From: Thermomicrobiales bacterium
Lineage (GTDB): Bacteria > Chloroflexota > Chloroflexia > Thermomicrobiales > UBA6265
Direction of reading: 5' to 3'
Assembly (NCBI GenBank): GCA_025928535.1
Contig: JAICJJ010000026.1
Coordinates: 1 to 12,330, forward strand
Length of the DNA: 12,330 bases
In this document: positions 1 to 7,273 of the stretch, one piece after another
How positions within the stretch are numbered: position 1 is the stretch's first letter
Layout of the letters: each line of letters begins with the position of its first letter
Made by a program: the position numbers and the translations under genes
The notes under the pieces: generated by a model
Told to the model about the DNA's origin: nothing
The model's input: the letters and a program-made list of their open reading frames with translations, nothing else
The model's database searches: none

Positions 1-1
1 C

Positions 2-2065
2 CTGACCGGGCGCAATCATCACTCGGTCAACATGGGCAGCATCTGCGAACTGGCGACCTCGGCGCCCGGCTACAGTTCGGTCTTGCCGAAAGACAAGGCC
101 CCGTTGGCCGAAACCCTCAAACTGAACGGCTATGCGACCGCCCAATTCGGCAAATGCCACGAAGTGCCGGTCTGGGAGACGAGCCCGATGGGGCCGTTCG
201 ACCAATGGCCGACCGGGGGCGGCGGCTTCGAGTACTTCTACGGCTTCATCGGCGGCGAAACCAACCAGTGGTACCCCGCCATCTACGAAGGGACGATCCC
301 GGTCGAGCCGGAGAAGACGCCGGCGCAGGGCTACCACTTCACCGAAGACATGACCGATCACGCCATCAAATGGGTGCGGCAGCAGAAGGCGTTGCTGCCG
401 GATAAGCCGTTTTTCATGTATTTCGCGCCGGGGGCGACCCATGCGCCGCACCAAGCGCCCAAGGAGTGGATCGACCGGTTCAAGGGCCAGTTCGACGACG
501 GTTGGGATGCGCTGCGGGAGCAGTCGTTCGCGCGGCAGCAACAACTTGGCGTGATCCCACAGGATGCGCAACTCACGCCGCGTCCGGAGGAAATCCCGGC
601 GTTCGATGCGATGCCGGAGGAACTGAAGCCGATCTTGCGGCGGGAAATGGAGGTCTACGCCGGCTTCCTCGCGCACACCGACCACCACGTCGGTCGGCTC
701 GTCGACGCCATTTCCGATCTGGGCGTGCTCGATGACACGCTCGTCTACTACATCATCGGCGACAACGGCGCCTCGGCCGAAGGCACGCTTAACGGCTGCT
801 TCAACGAAATGACGACGTTGAACGGCATGCCCGGCATCGAAACGCCCGACTTTCTGATGAGCAAGATCGACGAATTCGGCGGACCGGACGCCTACAATCA
901 CTATGCCGTCGGCTGGGCCTGGGCGATGGACACGCCTTATCAATGGACCAAGCAGGTCGCCTCGCACTGGGGCGGCACCCGCAACGGCACGATCGTTTCC
1001 TGGCCGAACGGCATCAAGGTCAAAGGCGAAATCCGCAACCAGTTCCACCACGTCATCGACGTCGCGCCGACGGTGCTCGAAGCGGCGCAACTGCCCCAGC
1101 CGACCTTCGTCAACGGCATCCAGCAAGCGCCGCTCGAAGGCTTCAGCATGGTGTATTCGTTCGGCGACGCCGCGGCCGAAGACCGCCACACGACGCAGTA
1201 TTTCGAGATGTTCGGCAATCGCGGCCTCTTTCACAACGGCTGGACCGCCGTGACCCGGCACAGCATCCCCTGGCGCACCGATCTGCCGTTGCCGGCGTTC
1301 GATGACGACGTCTGGGAACTCTACGGGCCGGACGACTGGACCCAACACCAGAACATCGCCGCCGAAAATCCGGACATGCTGGCGCATTTGCAGCGGCTCT
1401 GGCTGATCGAGGCGACGAAATATCACGTGCTGCCGCTGGATGATCGCCGGACCGACCGGTTCGACCCGGAGATCGCGGGGCGCCCTACGCTGATCCATGG
1501 CGACACGCAACTGCTGTACGGCGGGATGGGCCGGCTGTCCGAAAACTCGGTGGTCAACGTCAAGAACAAGTCGCACGCGGTCACCGCCGAGGTCGTCGTG
1601 CCCGAGGCCGGCGCGCAGGGCGTGATCATCGCCCAGGGCGGCGCGTTCGGCGGCTGGAGCCTCTACGCCAAAGACGGCAACCTGACCTACTGCTACGACT
1701 TTTTCGGCATCGACCACTTCATCACTGCGGCGGATACGCCCATTCCGGCCGGCACGCATCAGCTCCGGATGGAATTCGCCTATGACGGCGGCGGATTGGG
1801 CAAAGGCGGCGGGGTGACGCTCTATGTCGATGGCCAACCCGTCGGTCAGGGACGCGTCGAACGGACGCAGCCGATGGCGTTTTCGGCGGACGAAACGTGC
1901 GATGTCGGCGACGATGTCGGCTCGCCCGTCTCGCCCGACTACGGGCCGCAGGGCAACGCCTTCACCGGCACGGTCAACTGGGTGCAGATCGACGTCGGCA
2001 AGGACGACCACGACCATCTGATCTCGCCCGAGGAGCGGTTCAACCTGGCGATGGCGCGGCAATAG
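2..2065 (+). CDS. Arylsulfatase, AtsA type (5' truncated by window edge)
   Basis: Hydrolyses sulfate esters; type I sulfatase of the alkaline-phosphatase fold, close in style to mycobacterial AtsA. The frame is open from base 2 and reads LTGRNHHSV before the first ATG (32), which is the usual sequence just after the CxPxR/SxPxR formylglycine motif. So ATG 32 is internal and the modified Cys/Ser lies a few codons outside the window. Numbering from that ATG, visible active-site elements are GKCH (K41, H43), the H-rich THAPH segment (about 138-142), GDNG (D244, N245, Ca2+ ligands) and K307/H312 before GGTRNG. Residues of about 490-650 form a Gly-rich beta-sandwich-like tail (LamG/concanavalin style), a common sulfatase C-terminus. 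No signal peptide can be judged because the N-terminus is missing. Family assignment is firm; the natural substrate is unknown. Activity would need a formylglycine-generating enzyme encoded elsewhere. Confidence 0.95.
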   Translation: MTGRNHHSVNMGSICELATSAPGYSSVLPKDKAPLAETLKLNGYATAQFGKCHEVPVWETSPMGPFDQWPTGGGGFEYFYGFIGGETNQWYPAIYEGTIPVEPEKTPAQGYHFTEDMTDHAIKWVRQQKALLPDKPFFMYFAPGATHAPHQAPKEWIDRFKGQFDDGWDALREQSFARQQQLGVIPQDAQLTPRPEEIPAFDAMPEELKPILRREMEVYAGFLAHTDHHVGRLVDAISDLGVLDDTLVYYIIGDNGASAEGTLNGCFNEMTTLNGMPGIETPDFLMSKIDEFGGPDAYNHYAVGWAWAMDTPYQWTKQVASHWGGTRNGTIVSWPNGIKVKGEIRNQFHHVIDVAPTVLEAAQLPQPTFVNGIQQAPLEGFSMVYSFGDAAAEDRHTTQYFEMFGNRGLFHNGWTAVTRHSIPWRTDLPLPAFDDDVWELYGPDDWTQHQNIAAENPDMLAHLQRLWLIEATKYHVLPLDDRRTDRFDPEIAGRPTLIHGDTQLLYGGMGRLSENSVVNVKNKSHAVTAEVVVPEAGAQGVIIAQGGAFGGWSLYAKDGNLTYCYDFFGIDHFITAADTPIPAGTHQLRMEFAYDGGGLGKGGGVTLYVDGQPVGQGRVERTQPMAFSADETCDVGDDVGSPVSPDYGPQGNAFTGTVNWVQIDVGKDDHDHLISPEERFNLAMARQ

Positions 2066-2192
2066 CGCCAGCGCGAACGAATTCGCGCGCCATCCGATTC
2101 ATCGCGCTCGCCACGATCGTCGCCGGGTCCTGATCGGCCCGCGCGACGATCGCGCTCGCCGGGTCCACGTGCGAGACAATTCGACCGAACAT
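2040..2192 (-). CDS. Possible small protein of unknown function (50 aa)
   Basis: I do not recognise this product. It starts at ATG 2192 with AAGGAG about ten bases upstream on the minus strand, and stops with TGA at 2042-2040, overlapping the sulfatase 3' end by 26 bp tail to tail. The protein begins MFGRIVSHVD and contains an imperfect internal repeat, DPASAIVA then DPATIVASA. Most codons end in G or C, as in the real genes here, and the composition is balanced rather than the Arg/Pro excess of shadow frames. A longer in-frame start at 2219 lacks a good ribosome-binding site. It could equally be non-coding DNA upstream of the antiporter gene, or the remnant of a longer gene. Existence is uncertain. 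Confidence 0.3.
   Translation of the reverse strand: MFGRIVSHVDPASAIVARADQDPATIVASAMNRMAREFVRAGAIAAPSPG
2071..2088. terminator. Hairpin just after the sulfatase stop
   Basis: GCGCGAA (2071-2077) and TTCGCGC (2082-2088) form a perfect 7-bp stem closed by a CGAA tetraloop, six bases after the TAG of the sulfatase gene. There is no T-run on either side, so it is not a classical intrinsic terminator. It may stabilise the mRNA 3' end or help termination. If the small minus-strand ORF is real, the hairpin lies inside it. Confidence 0.25.
2101..2160. repeat. Direct repeat of a 12-mer, 48 bp apart
   Basis: ATCGCGCTCGCC occurs at 2101-2112 and again at 2149-2160. A second shared string, TCGCCGGGTCC, occurs at 2120-2130 and 2156-2166. 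The 48-bp spacing is 16 codons, so on the minus strand the 12-mers encode the repeated ASAI/ASAM of the small ORF. They could instead be regulatory repeats. Confidence 0.4.
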
Positions 2193-2274
2193 CTCGTCTT
2201 CGCTCCTTCGCGAGTCCATCCGACCGGTGAACGACACCGTTGTGGCATGGGATCGGCGACGCGGCGAACGATGC

Positions 2275-2284
2275 GAGGGGAGGG
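2275..2284 (+). promoter_or_regulatory. Ribosome-binding site that sets the antiporter start
   Basis: GAGGGGAGGG ends three bases before ATG 2288, with its GGAG core five bases away. This strong purine block favours ATG 2288 over the in-frame ATG at 2240, which has no such site and would add 16 non-hydrophobic residues. Confidence 0.75.
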
Positions 2285-2287
2285 TCG

Positions 2288-3352
2288 ATGCTGACGCGCG
2301 CGGATTGGTTGCGGCTCGCCGTCGCGATTGTGGCGACCGTCGCGGCGGGAGTCGCCAACCGGCTGGGGGCGCCGCCGGTGGCGCAATTCGTCGTCGCGGC
2401 GGTCGCGCTGGCGGTGTTGGCGAGTCTGGTCGGGCAGGCGACGGAGCGGCTCGGCGATCGCCTGGGGCCGGGCGCGACCGGCGTGCTCCAGTCGGCGCTC
2501 GGCAATCTGCCGGAATTGTTCGTCGGCATCTTCGCCTTGCGGGCGGGGCTCGTCGCCGTCGTCCAGGCGTCGCTGGTCGGGTCGATTCTCGGCAACAGCC
2601 TCCTCGTGCTCGGCCTCGCCTTCGTCGTCGGCGGGGCGCGACATGGCGTGCAGCGGTTCGCGTCCGATCCGCCGCGGATGATCTCGACGATGACGCTGCT
2701 GGCGGTGGCGGCGCTGGCGATGCCGACGCTGATCCACAGTTTGCACACCCCGGCCGAGCCCCACGCCGAAGCGTTGAGCATCGCCTCCGCCATCGTGCTG
2801 CTCGTCGTCTTCGTCGGCAGCATTCCATTCGCGTTGCGCGGCGGGCCGACGGCGGTCAGCCGCGGCGCAAGCGAGGCCGAGGAGCCGGGCGAGATCTGGC
2901 CGGTCTGGCTGGCGGCCGCCGTGCTGGCGGGCGCCGGCGTCGGGGCGGCGTTCGCGTCCGATTGGTTCGTGGCGGCGTTGCGGCCGGCGATGACCACGCT
3001 CGGGTTGTCCGACGCCTTCACCGGTCTCGTGGTGGTCGCGATCGCCGGCAACGCCGTCGAAAACGTCGTCGGAATTCAACTGGCGGCGAAAAACAAGGTC
3101 GACTACGCGCTCAGCGTCATCCTCAACAGTTCCTTGCAGGTCGCGCTCGGCTTGTGGCCGGCGCTCGTCTTGCTCAGCCTCCTGCTCGGCACGCCGATGA
3201 CGCTGGTGCTGCCCGGGCTGATGGTGGCGGCGCTCTTTCTCGCGGCGCTGGTCGGCACGCTCGTCATTACGGACGGAGAATCGACCTGGCTCGAAGGGGC
3301 GATTCTGATCGGGCTCTATTGCATCATTGCCGCATCGTTCTGGTGGGGGTGA
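2288..3352 (+). CDS. CAX-type calcium/proton antiporter
   Basis: Integral membrane cation exchanger of the CaCA superfamily, expected to move Ca2+ (or another divalent cation) outward in exchange for H+. The 354-residue protein is almost wholly hydrophobic, with about ten to eleven predicted membrane segments. Both signature alpha-repeats are visible: GNLPE (72-76) followed by FALRAGLV...QASLVGSILGN (to 103), and GNAVEN (254-259) followed by AAKNK and NSSLQVALG (to about 288). These match the c-1 and c-2 motifs of CAX/ChaA proteins, including the conserved Glu of each repeat (E76, E258). A short acidic stretch, EAEEPGE (196-202), sits between the halves, where CAX proteins carry an acidic loop. 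Length is normal for a bacterial CAX. The C45 gene follows 35 bp downstream, or overlaps by 4 bp if its GTG start is used, suggesting co-transcription. The ion is inferred from family. Confidence 0.92.
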   Translation: MLTRADWLRLAVAIVATVAAGVANRLGAPPVAQFVVAAVALAVLASLVGQATERLGDRLGPGATGVLQSALGNLPELFVGIFALRAGLVAVVQASLVGSILGNSLLVLGLAFVVGGARHGVQRFASDPPRMISTMTLLAVAALAMPTLIHSLHTPAEPHAEALSIASAIVLLVVFVGSIPFALRGGPTAVSRGASEAEEPGEIWPVWLAAAVLAGAGVGAAFASDWFVAALRPAMTTLGLSDAFTGLVVVAIAGNAVENVVGIQLAAKNKVDYALSVILNSSLQVALGLWPALVLLSLLLGTPMTLVLPGLMVAALFLAALVGTLVITDGESTWLEGAILIGLYCIIAASFWWG

Positions 3353-3387
3353 GCGGCGAAACGCCGGGCGTGGAAAGGACCGAACCG

Positions 3388-4479
3388 ATGGATGTCTCTG
3401 GGCGGGAGCGGACGCTAGTCGTCGTCGATGGCGCGGGCGCGCCCCGCGAAATCGGGCGGCGCCATGGTGAAGCGGTGCGCGACCTCATCGCCGCGGGCCT
3501 GGAACGATGGCTCGCGGCGCTCGAGCGGCGGCATGGCGTGGCGGCGGCCGACTACATCGACGACTTTCTGACCGCGACCGATTTCCTGCCGGCGATCGAG
3601 TCCTGGACGCCCGAATCGCTGGAGGAGATTCGCGGCGTCGCCGACGGCGCCAACCAGCCGTTCGCCACGATGCTCGCCTTCAATCTCCTCGATGAAGAAT
3701 GGGCGTTCGCCAGCGCGCGGGCGAGCCAGCGGCCGGGATGCAGCGCCATCGGGATTCAACCGACGCCGGATGCGCCGCCCGCGCTCGGGCAGACGATGGA
3801 CATTCCGTCGATCCACGACGGCTGTCAGATCGCGCTGCGCGTCGCGCCGGACGACCGGCCGGCCGTGGTCGCGCTGTCCTACGCCGGCATGATCGGATTG
3901 ACCGGAGCGAATGACGCCGGGATCGGCGTCGTCGTCAACAACCTGGAGACGCTGCCGACGCGCCGTCACGGCTTGCCGGTCGCGTTCGTGCTGCGCGGCA
4001 TCCTCGCCCGCGCGACGCCGGCCGACGCCGCGGCGTTCGTCCAGGCCGCGCCGCATGCCCCCGGACAGCACTACGCCATTGGCGGGCCGGACGGCATTCG
4101 CTCCTTCGAAGGCTGGGGCGGCGGCGTGGCGGAAACGACCCCGGACGGCCGCAATGTGCTCCACACCAATCATCCGCTCGGCGGCCAGGCGGCCGTCGGC
4201 GACACGGAGACGATCTACGCCCGCTCGCGGACGCGGGAGCGGCTGGCGTGCCTCGACGGGCACGCGGCCCGCCTCGTCGATCGGGCCGGGCTCGAAGCGG
4301 CGCTGGCCGACACCTCGGTTCCGATCAGCATCGCGCCGCGCGCCGGGTTCATGACCTTCGGCGCGATCAGCATGACGCTGACCGCGCCGCCGGCGGTCCG
4401 GATCGCGCCGGGGCCGCCACACCTGACGACCTTCGCGCGCGTCCCGTTTCCCGTTCGGCGCGCCGTCGCCGCGGACTGA
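3388..4479 (+). CDS. C45-family Ntn hydrolase (acyltransferase/amidase, IAT-like)
   Basis: A 363-residue member of the peptidase C45 / acyl-CoA:6-aminopenicillanate acyltransferase-like family, whose members cleave or transfer acyl groups at amide bonds. They are made as precursors that self-cleave before a catalytic Cys. The nucleophile is most likely C118 in PGCSAIG, giving an alpha chain of about 117 residues and a beta chain of about 246. Supporting family landmarks are ExxRGVADGA (79-88), GQTMD (134-138, the usual GxNxDW-like strand), GLTGANDAGIGVVVNN (170-185) and HTNHP (259-263). Start 3388 has AAAGGA eight bases upstream. An alternative GTG at 3349 overlaps the antiporter stop as GTGA and would add 13 residues. 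No signal peptide is visible, so it is probably cytoplasmic. Substrate unknown: bacterial relatives act on N-acyl amino acids, bile-salt-like or penicillin-like amides, and this sequence alone does not choose. Confidence 0.88.
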   Translation: MDVSGRERTLVVVDGAGAPREIGRRHGEAVRDLIAAGLERWLAALERRHGVAAADYIDDFLTATDFLPAIESWTPESLEEIRGVADGANQPFATMLAFNLLDEEWAFASARASQRPGCSAIGIQPTPDAPPALGQTMDIPSIHDGCQIALRVAPDDRPAVVALSYAGMIGLTGANDAGIGVVVNNLETLPTRRHGLPVAFVLRGILARATPADAAAFVQAAPHAPGQHYAIGGPDGIRSFEGWGGGVAETTPDGRNVLHTNHPLGGQAAVGDTETIYARSRTRERLACLDGHAARLVDRAGLEAALADTSVPISIAPRAGFMTFGAISMTLTAPPAVRIAPGPPHLTTFARVPFPVRRAVAAD

Positions 4480-4490
4480 GCGCTCCGCCG

Positions 4491-5357
4491 CTACACCGGG
4501 CGGGGCGACGATTGGCGGAAACGTTCGGCGGCGTCGCCGAGGCGGGAAAAGACGACGCCGTCGCGGTCGCGCATGTGGGCGATCAGGCGCTCCAGCATCA
4601 GGAGGCGATGACCGCGGCCGATCACCTGCGGGTGCATCGTGATCGTCATCACGCCGCCGGGAACGTCGCGATACATGAAGTCGAATTCGTCCCGCCAGAT
4701 TTCTTCCACCTTCGACGCGGCCGAAAGCCCCGGCAGCCGCAGTCCCCGCGGCGGGAGGCTGACGTATTCGAAGTGGGGAAAATCGTCGAGCACCCAACTG
4801 ACCGGCATTTCGACCAGATCGACCCGTTCGCCAAAGCGGTAGGGGCCGTCCCCTTCGATGACGTCGCCGACCCGGCACCAGTAGGGGGTGAAATCGTCGC
4901 CCATTTGTGAGCTTTCATAGCGGAAGCCGAATTCGCGCAGGAGATCGATCGTGTGCGGGCTGTTGTCCCAGGCGGGCGAGCGATAGCCGATCGGCCGCAG
5001 ACCGAGGACGCGATCGATCGCGGTCAGTCCCCGCTCCAGCACCGCCCGCTCTTGCGCCGGCTCCAGCGCCACCGGGTTTTCGTGCAGATAGCCATGATGG
5101 CCGACCTCATGCCCGGCGGCGACGATCGCCCGGGCATGATCGGGGTACGTCTCGACCGTGTGGCCAGGGATGAAAAAGGTGGCGGCGATGCCGGCGCCTT
5201 CGAGCAGGCGCAAGATGCGCTCGACGCCGACCGCGCCGAATTCGCCCCGGGAAATCGCGCTGGGCGAAGTCGCGCCGTACGGTCCGATCCAGATCGAGAC
5301 GGCGTCGAAGTCGAATGTCAGGCAAACGGTCGCCCGTGGCGTCTCGAATGCGGCCAT
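4491..5357 (-). CDS. Polysaccharide deacetylase family protein (CE4, PuuE/HpPgdA-like)
   Basis: A 288-residue NodB-fold metal-dependent hydrolase removing acyl groups or opening cyclic amides. Motifs in order: TFDFD (14-18; D16 catalytic base, D18 metal ligand), HHGYLHE (87-93; H88 and H92 as the metal histidines), RSPAW (126-130) and TMHPQ (240-244; H242). The GHHGYLHE form is typical of the cytoplasmic allantoinase-like/PuuE and Helicobacter PgdA branch, not of secreted chitin or xylan deacetylases, and no signal peptide is present. The substrate may therefore be a small imide or amide rather than a polysaccharide. Start 5357 has GAGGAGG nine bases upstream; longer in-frame extensions run into the preceding gene. 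It lies 23 bp after the amidohydrolase stop, so the two almost certainly share a transcript. It converges on the C45 gene with 11 bp between the stop codons. Confidence 0.92.
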   Translation of the reverse strand: MAAFETPRATVCLTFDFDAVSIWIGPYGATSPSAISRGEFGAVGVERILRLLEGAGIAATFFIPGHTVETYPDHARAIVAAGHEVGHHGYLHENPVALEPAQERAVLERGLTAIDRVLGLRPIGYRSPAWDNSPHTIDLLREFGFRYESSQMGDDFTPYWCRVGDVIEGDGPYRFGERVDLVEMPVSWVLDDFPHFEYVSLPPRGLRLPGLSAASKVEEIWRDEFDFMYRDVPGGVMTITMHPQVIGRGHRLLMLERLIAHMRDRDGVVFSRLGDAAERFRQSSPRPV

Positions 5358-5380
5358 CCGGCGTTCCCTCCTCGATGCGA

Positions 5381-6994
5381 TCAGGCTTCGGCCTGGAAGA
5401 CGATTTCGCCATCGACGGCGGTCAGCAACACCGGCAGATTGGGCAAATCGTCGGGCGCGACCTCGACCGGATCGGCGGCGAACGCGGTCAGATCGGCGCG
5501 GTAGCCCGGCGCGATCTTGCCGGCGACGTTTTCTTCCGAAACGGTGCGAGCCGCCTGCGTGGTGTAGCCTTCGAGTGTTTCCACCGCCGTCAAGGCCTGG
5601 TCCGGCAGCATCGGCGGCCATTCCGGCGCCCCGGCCGGCCGACGCTGCCGGGCGAAAGCCATGCCGATGCGCGGGTCGTACGTGGCGACCATCCAGTCGG
5701 AGCCGAGCGCCACAGTCGCGCCCGAAGCGCGCAATTCGCCGGAGCGAAATGTGCGATGCATCCGCTCCGGGCCGACGCGAACGCACCAGGAGTCGGAGCG
5801 GTCGGCTTCAAAATAGCCCATGTGCAGCGGCTGCATGCTGGCGACGACGTTTTCGGCGGCGAAGCGAGGCAGATCGGCGTCGTCGAGTTGTTCGATGTGC
5901 TCGATCCGATGGCGGATGCCAGGGGCGGCGCCGGCCGCCTTGTACGTGTCGAGCGCCCAGCGCACCGCCGCGTCGCCCACGCAGTGCGTGGCGCATTGGA
6001 AGCCAGCGCCGGCGAAGAGGGCGACCGCGTCGGAATAGCGCTGCGGATCGGGCCAGAACGGCTCGGTGCAATCGCCTTTCGTGTCCGGCTCCAGCAGCCA
6101 GGCAGTGCCGCTGTCGATGACGCCATCGAGGAAAAATTTCGCCACGCCGGCCCGCCAGCGACGGTCGCGCTCGTCGCGCAGCGGCAATTGGGCGTGCATG
6201 CCGTCGAATGCATCGTGCGGCTTCTGCCAGAAGGGCAGCACCAGGCGGCAGGTGAGATCGCCGTTCGCTTCCATCTTGCGCAAGAAGTCGAAATCGTCGG
6301 GACTGCCGTCCATGCCGTGCAAGCCGGTCAGCCCGACCGCGTTGAAGCGGCGGAATTGATCGGCGACCATCCGGTAAAACGCCTCGTCGCTCGGTTGCGG
6401 GATGACCCCCTTGACGAGGTTCATCGCGCCCGATTCCTGCAATTCGCCGGTCGGCGTGCCGTCCGGATCGCAGACGACGGCCGACGTTTCGCCGAATTCG
6501 ACCGGACCGGAGACGCCGGCCGCCGCCAGCGCCGCGTTTGAGGCGACGCCGGTGTGCCCATCGAAGAACCCCGCATAACATGGCTGTCCGCCGAGCACGT
6601 CTTCGAACAGGTCGGCCCGGATGCCGGTCCGCTTGAATGGTTCGTAGAGCGTGCCCCAGCCGAGAATCCATTCGTTCGGGCCGACGCGCTCGCGTTCGGC
6701 CGCCAGCGCCGCCCGCAAGTCGTCGATGGTGTGCGCCTGAGTGAGATTGGCGCCTCGGGTTGACATGACGCCCCAGATCGGGTGGATGTGCGAATCGGTC
6801 AGGCCGGGCACGATCGCCAGACGCGACCCATCGACGATTTCGGTCGAGCCATCGCACGCGGCGCGGATCGTCGCGTCGTCGCCGACGGCGACGAAGACGC
6901 CGTCGCGGATCGCGACCGCGCTCGCGAATGGGCGCGCCGGATCGAGCGTGCGAATGCGCGCGCCGACGATCGCGAGACTGGGCACGGTGGACAT
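5381..6994 (-). CDS. Amidohydrolase, YtcJ-like (Amidohydro_3)
   Basis: A 537-residue metal-dependent amidohydrolase of the family that includes YtcJ and N-substituted formamide deformylase. A small N-terminal beta domain (1-62) leads into the TIM barrel at GLTDSHIHP (64-72; H69 and H71 bind metal). Further landmarks are VAKFFLDG (284-291; K286, candidate bridging Lys), ATHCVGD (335-341; H337), HRIEHIEQL (362-370; H362/H366) and GSDW (431-434; catalytic D433). The C-terminal segment returns to the beta domain with GKIAPGYRADL (492-502). Length is normal for the family. Start ATG 6994 has AAAGGA ten bases upstream. It is first in an operon with the deacetylase, which suggests a shared amide or imide substrate pathway. 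No signal peptide is seen, so it is probably cytoplasmic. The reaction is only known at family level. Confidence 0.93.
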   Translation of the reverse strand: MSTVPSLAIVGARIRTLDPARPFASAVAIRDGVFVAVGDDATIRAACDGSTEIVDGSRLAIVPGLTDSHIHPIWGVMSTRGANLTQAHTIDDLRAALAAERERVGPNEWILGWGTLYEPFKRTGIRADLFEDVLGGQPCYAGFFDGHTGVASNAALAAAGVSGPVEFGETSAVVCDPDGTPTGELQESGAMNLVKGVIPQPSDEAFYRMVADQFRRFNAVGLTGLHGMDGSPDDFDFLRKMEANGDLTCRLVLPFWQKPHDAFDGMHAQLPLRDERDRRWRAGVAKFFLDGVIDSGTAWLLEPDTKGDCTEPFWPDPQRYSDAVALFAGAGFQCATHCVGDAAVRWALDTYKAAGAAPGIRHRIEHIEQLDDADLPRFAAENVVASMQPLHMGYFEADRSDSWCVRVGPERMHRTFRSGELRASGATVALGSDWMVATYDPRIGMAFARQRRPAGAPEWPPMLPDQALTAVETLEGYTTQAARTVSEENVAGKIAPGYRADLTAFAADPVEVAPDDLPNLPVLLTAVDGEIVFQAEA

Positions 6995-7112
6995 TGCGGA
7001 AAATTCCTTTCACACTGGCGGGAGCGCATCAGGCGCCGTTGGCGGCCGTCGTTGGGGTTCCGCCGGATCAGCCAAAGGTCCCGTTTCATCGCGTCCGACT
7101 GATTTCGGTGGG

Positions 7113-7118
7113 ATCATA
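7113..7118 (-). promoter_or_regulatory. Candidate -10 element for the amidohydrolase operon
   Basis: On the minus strand this reads TATGAT, five of six matches to TATAAT, and is one of few AT-rich hexamers in this GC-rich intergenic stretch. A start near 7105 would give a leader of about 110 nt before ATG 6994. No convincing -35 box lies 16-18 bases upstream, so it is tentative. Confidence 0.3.
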
Positions 7119-7220
7119 CGCTCAGAACGAGGCTGCGTCGCGCGCCAAACGGCGACCGAAGGCGAAACGGAGCGCGGCGACCGTTCGTTCAGGGTAGCGA
7201 GAACACGGCCGGGGCGGGCG

Positions 7221-7230
7221 ACCGATCGGT
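7221..7230. promoter_or_regulatory. 10-bp palindrome in the divergent promoter region
   Basis: ACCGATCGGT is a perfect inverted repeat 44 bp upstream of the surface-protein ATG. It lies within the 279-bp gap 6995-7273, which holds no gene that I can support. A regulator site is possible, but a short GC-rich palindrome can also arise by chance. Confidence 0.25.
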
Positions 7231-7263
7231 GGGAAGCCGACGCAACCCGAACGCGGTCCGGCC

Positions 7264-7270
7264 AGGGAGG
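7264..7270 (+). promoter_or_regulatory. Ribosome-binding site that sets the surface-protein start
   Basis: AGGGAGG lies three bases before ATG 7274 and six before the adjacent ATG 7277. Spacing slightly favours 7277, a one-residue difference. It argues against the in-frame ATG at 7229, which would put an Arg/Pro-rich tail ahead of the signal peptide. Confidence 0.7.
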
Positions 7271-7273
7271 GTC

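Noticed and set aside
1939..3079. Long minus-strand frames of 326-370 codons opposite the antiporter
   Set aside because: Composition is Arg/Ala/Pro/Thr-heavy and without motifs, exactly opposite a membrane protein with strong family signatures. Only the short 2040-2192 segment was kept as doubtful.
2227..3387. Apparent 750-residue fusion extending the C45 protein upstream
   Set aside because: The extra part is the Arg-rich +1 shadow of the antiporter gene, whose real frame carries clear CAX motifs.
5358..5786. N-terminal extension of the deacetylase to 431 residues
   Set aside because: It overlaps the 3' part of the amidohydrolase gene in another frame and reads as an Arg/Asp-rich shadow. 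The CE4 domain begins right after ATG 5357, which has its own GAGGAGG.
5315..6541. 408-codon plus-strand frame opposite the amidohydrolase
   Set aside because: No recognisable domain; it is antisense to a gene with a complete set of amidohydrolase motifs.
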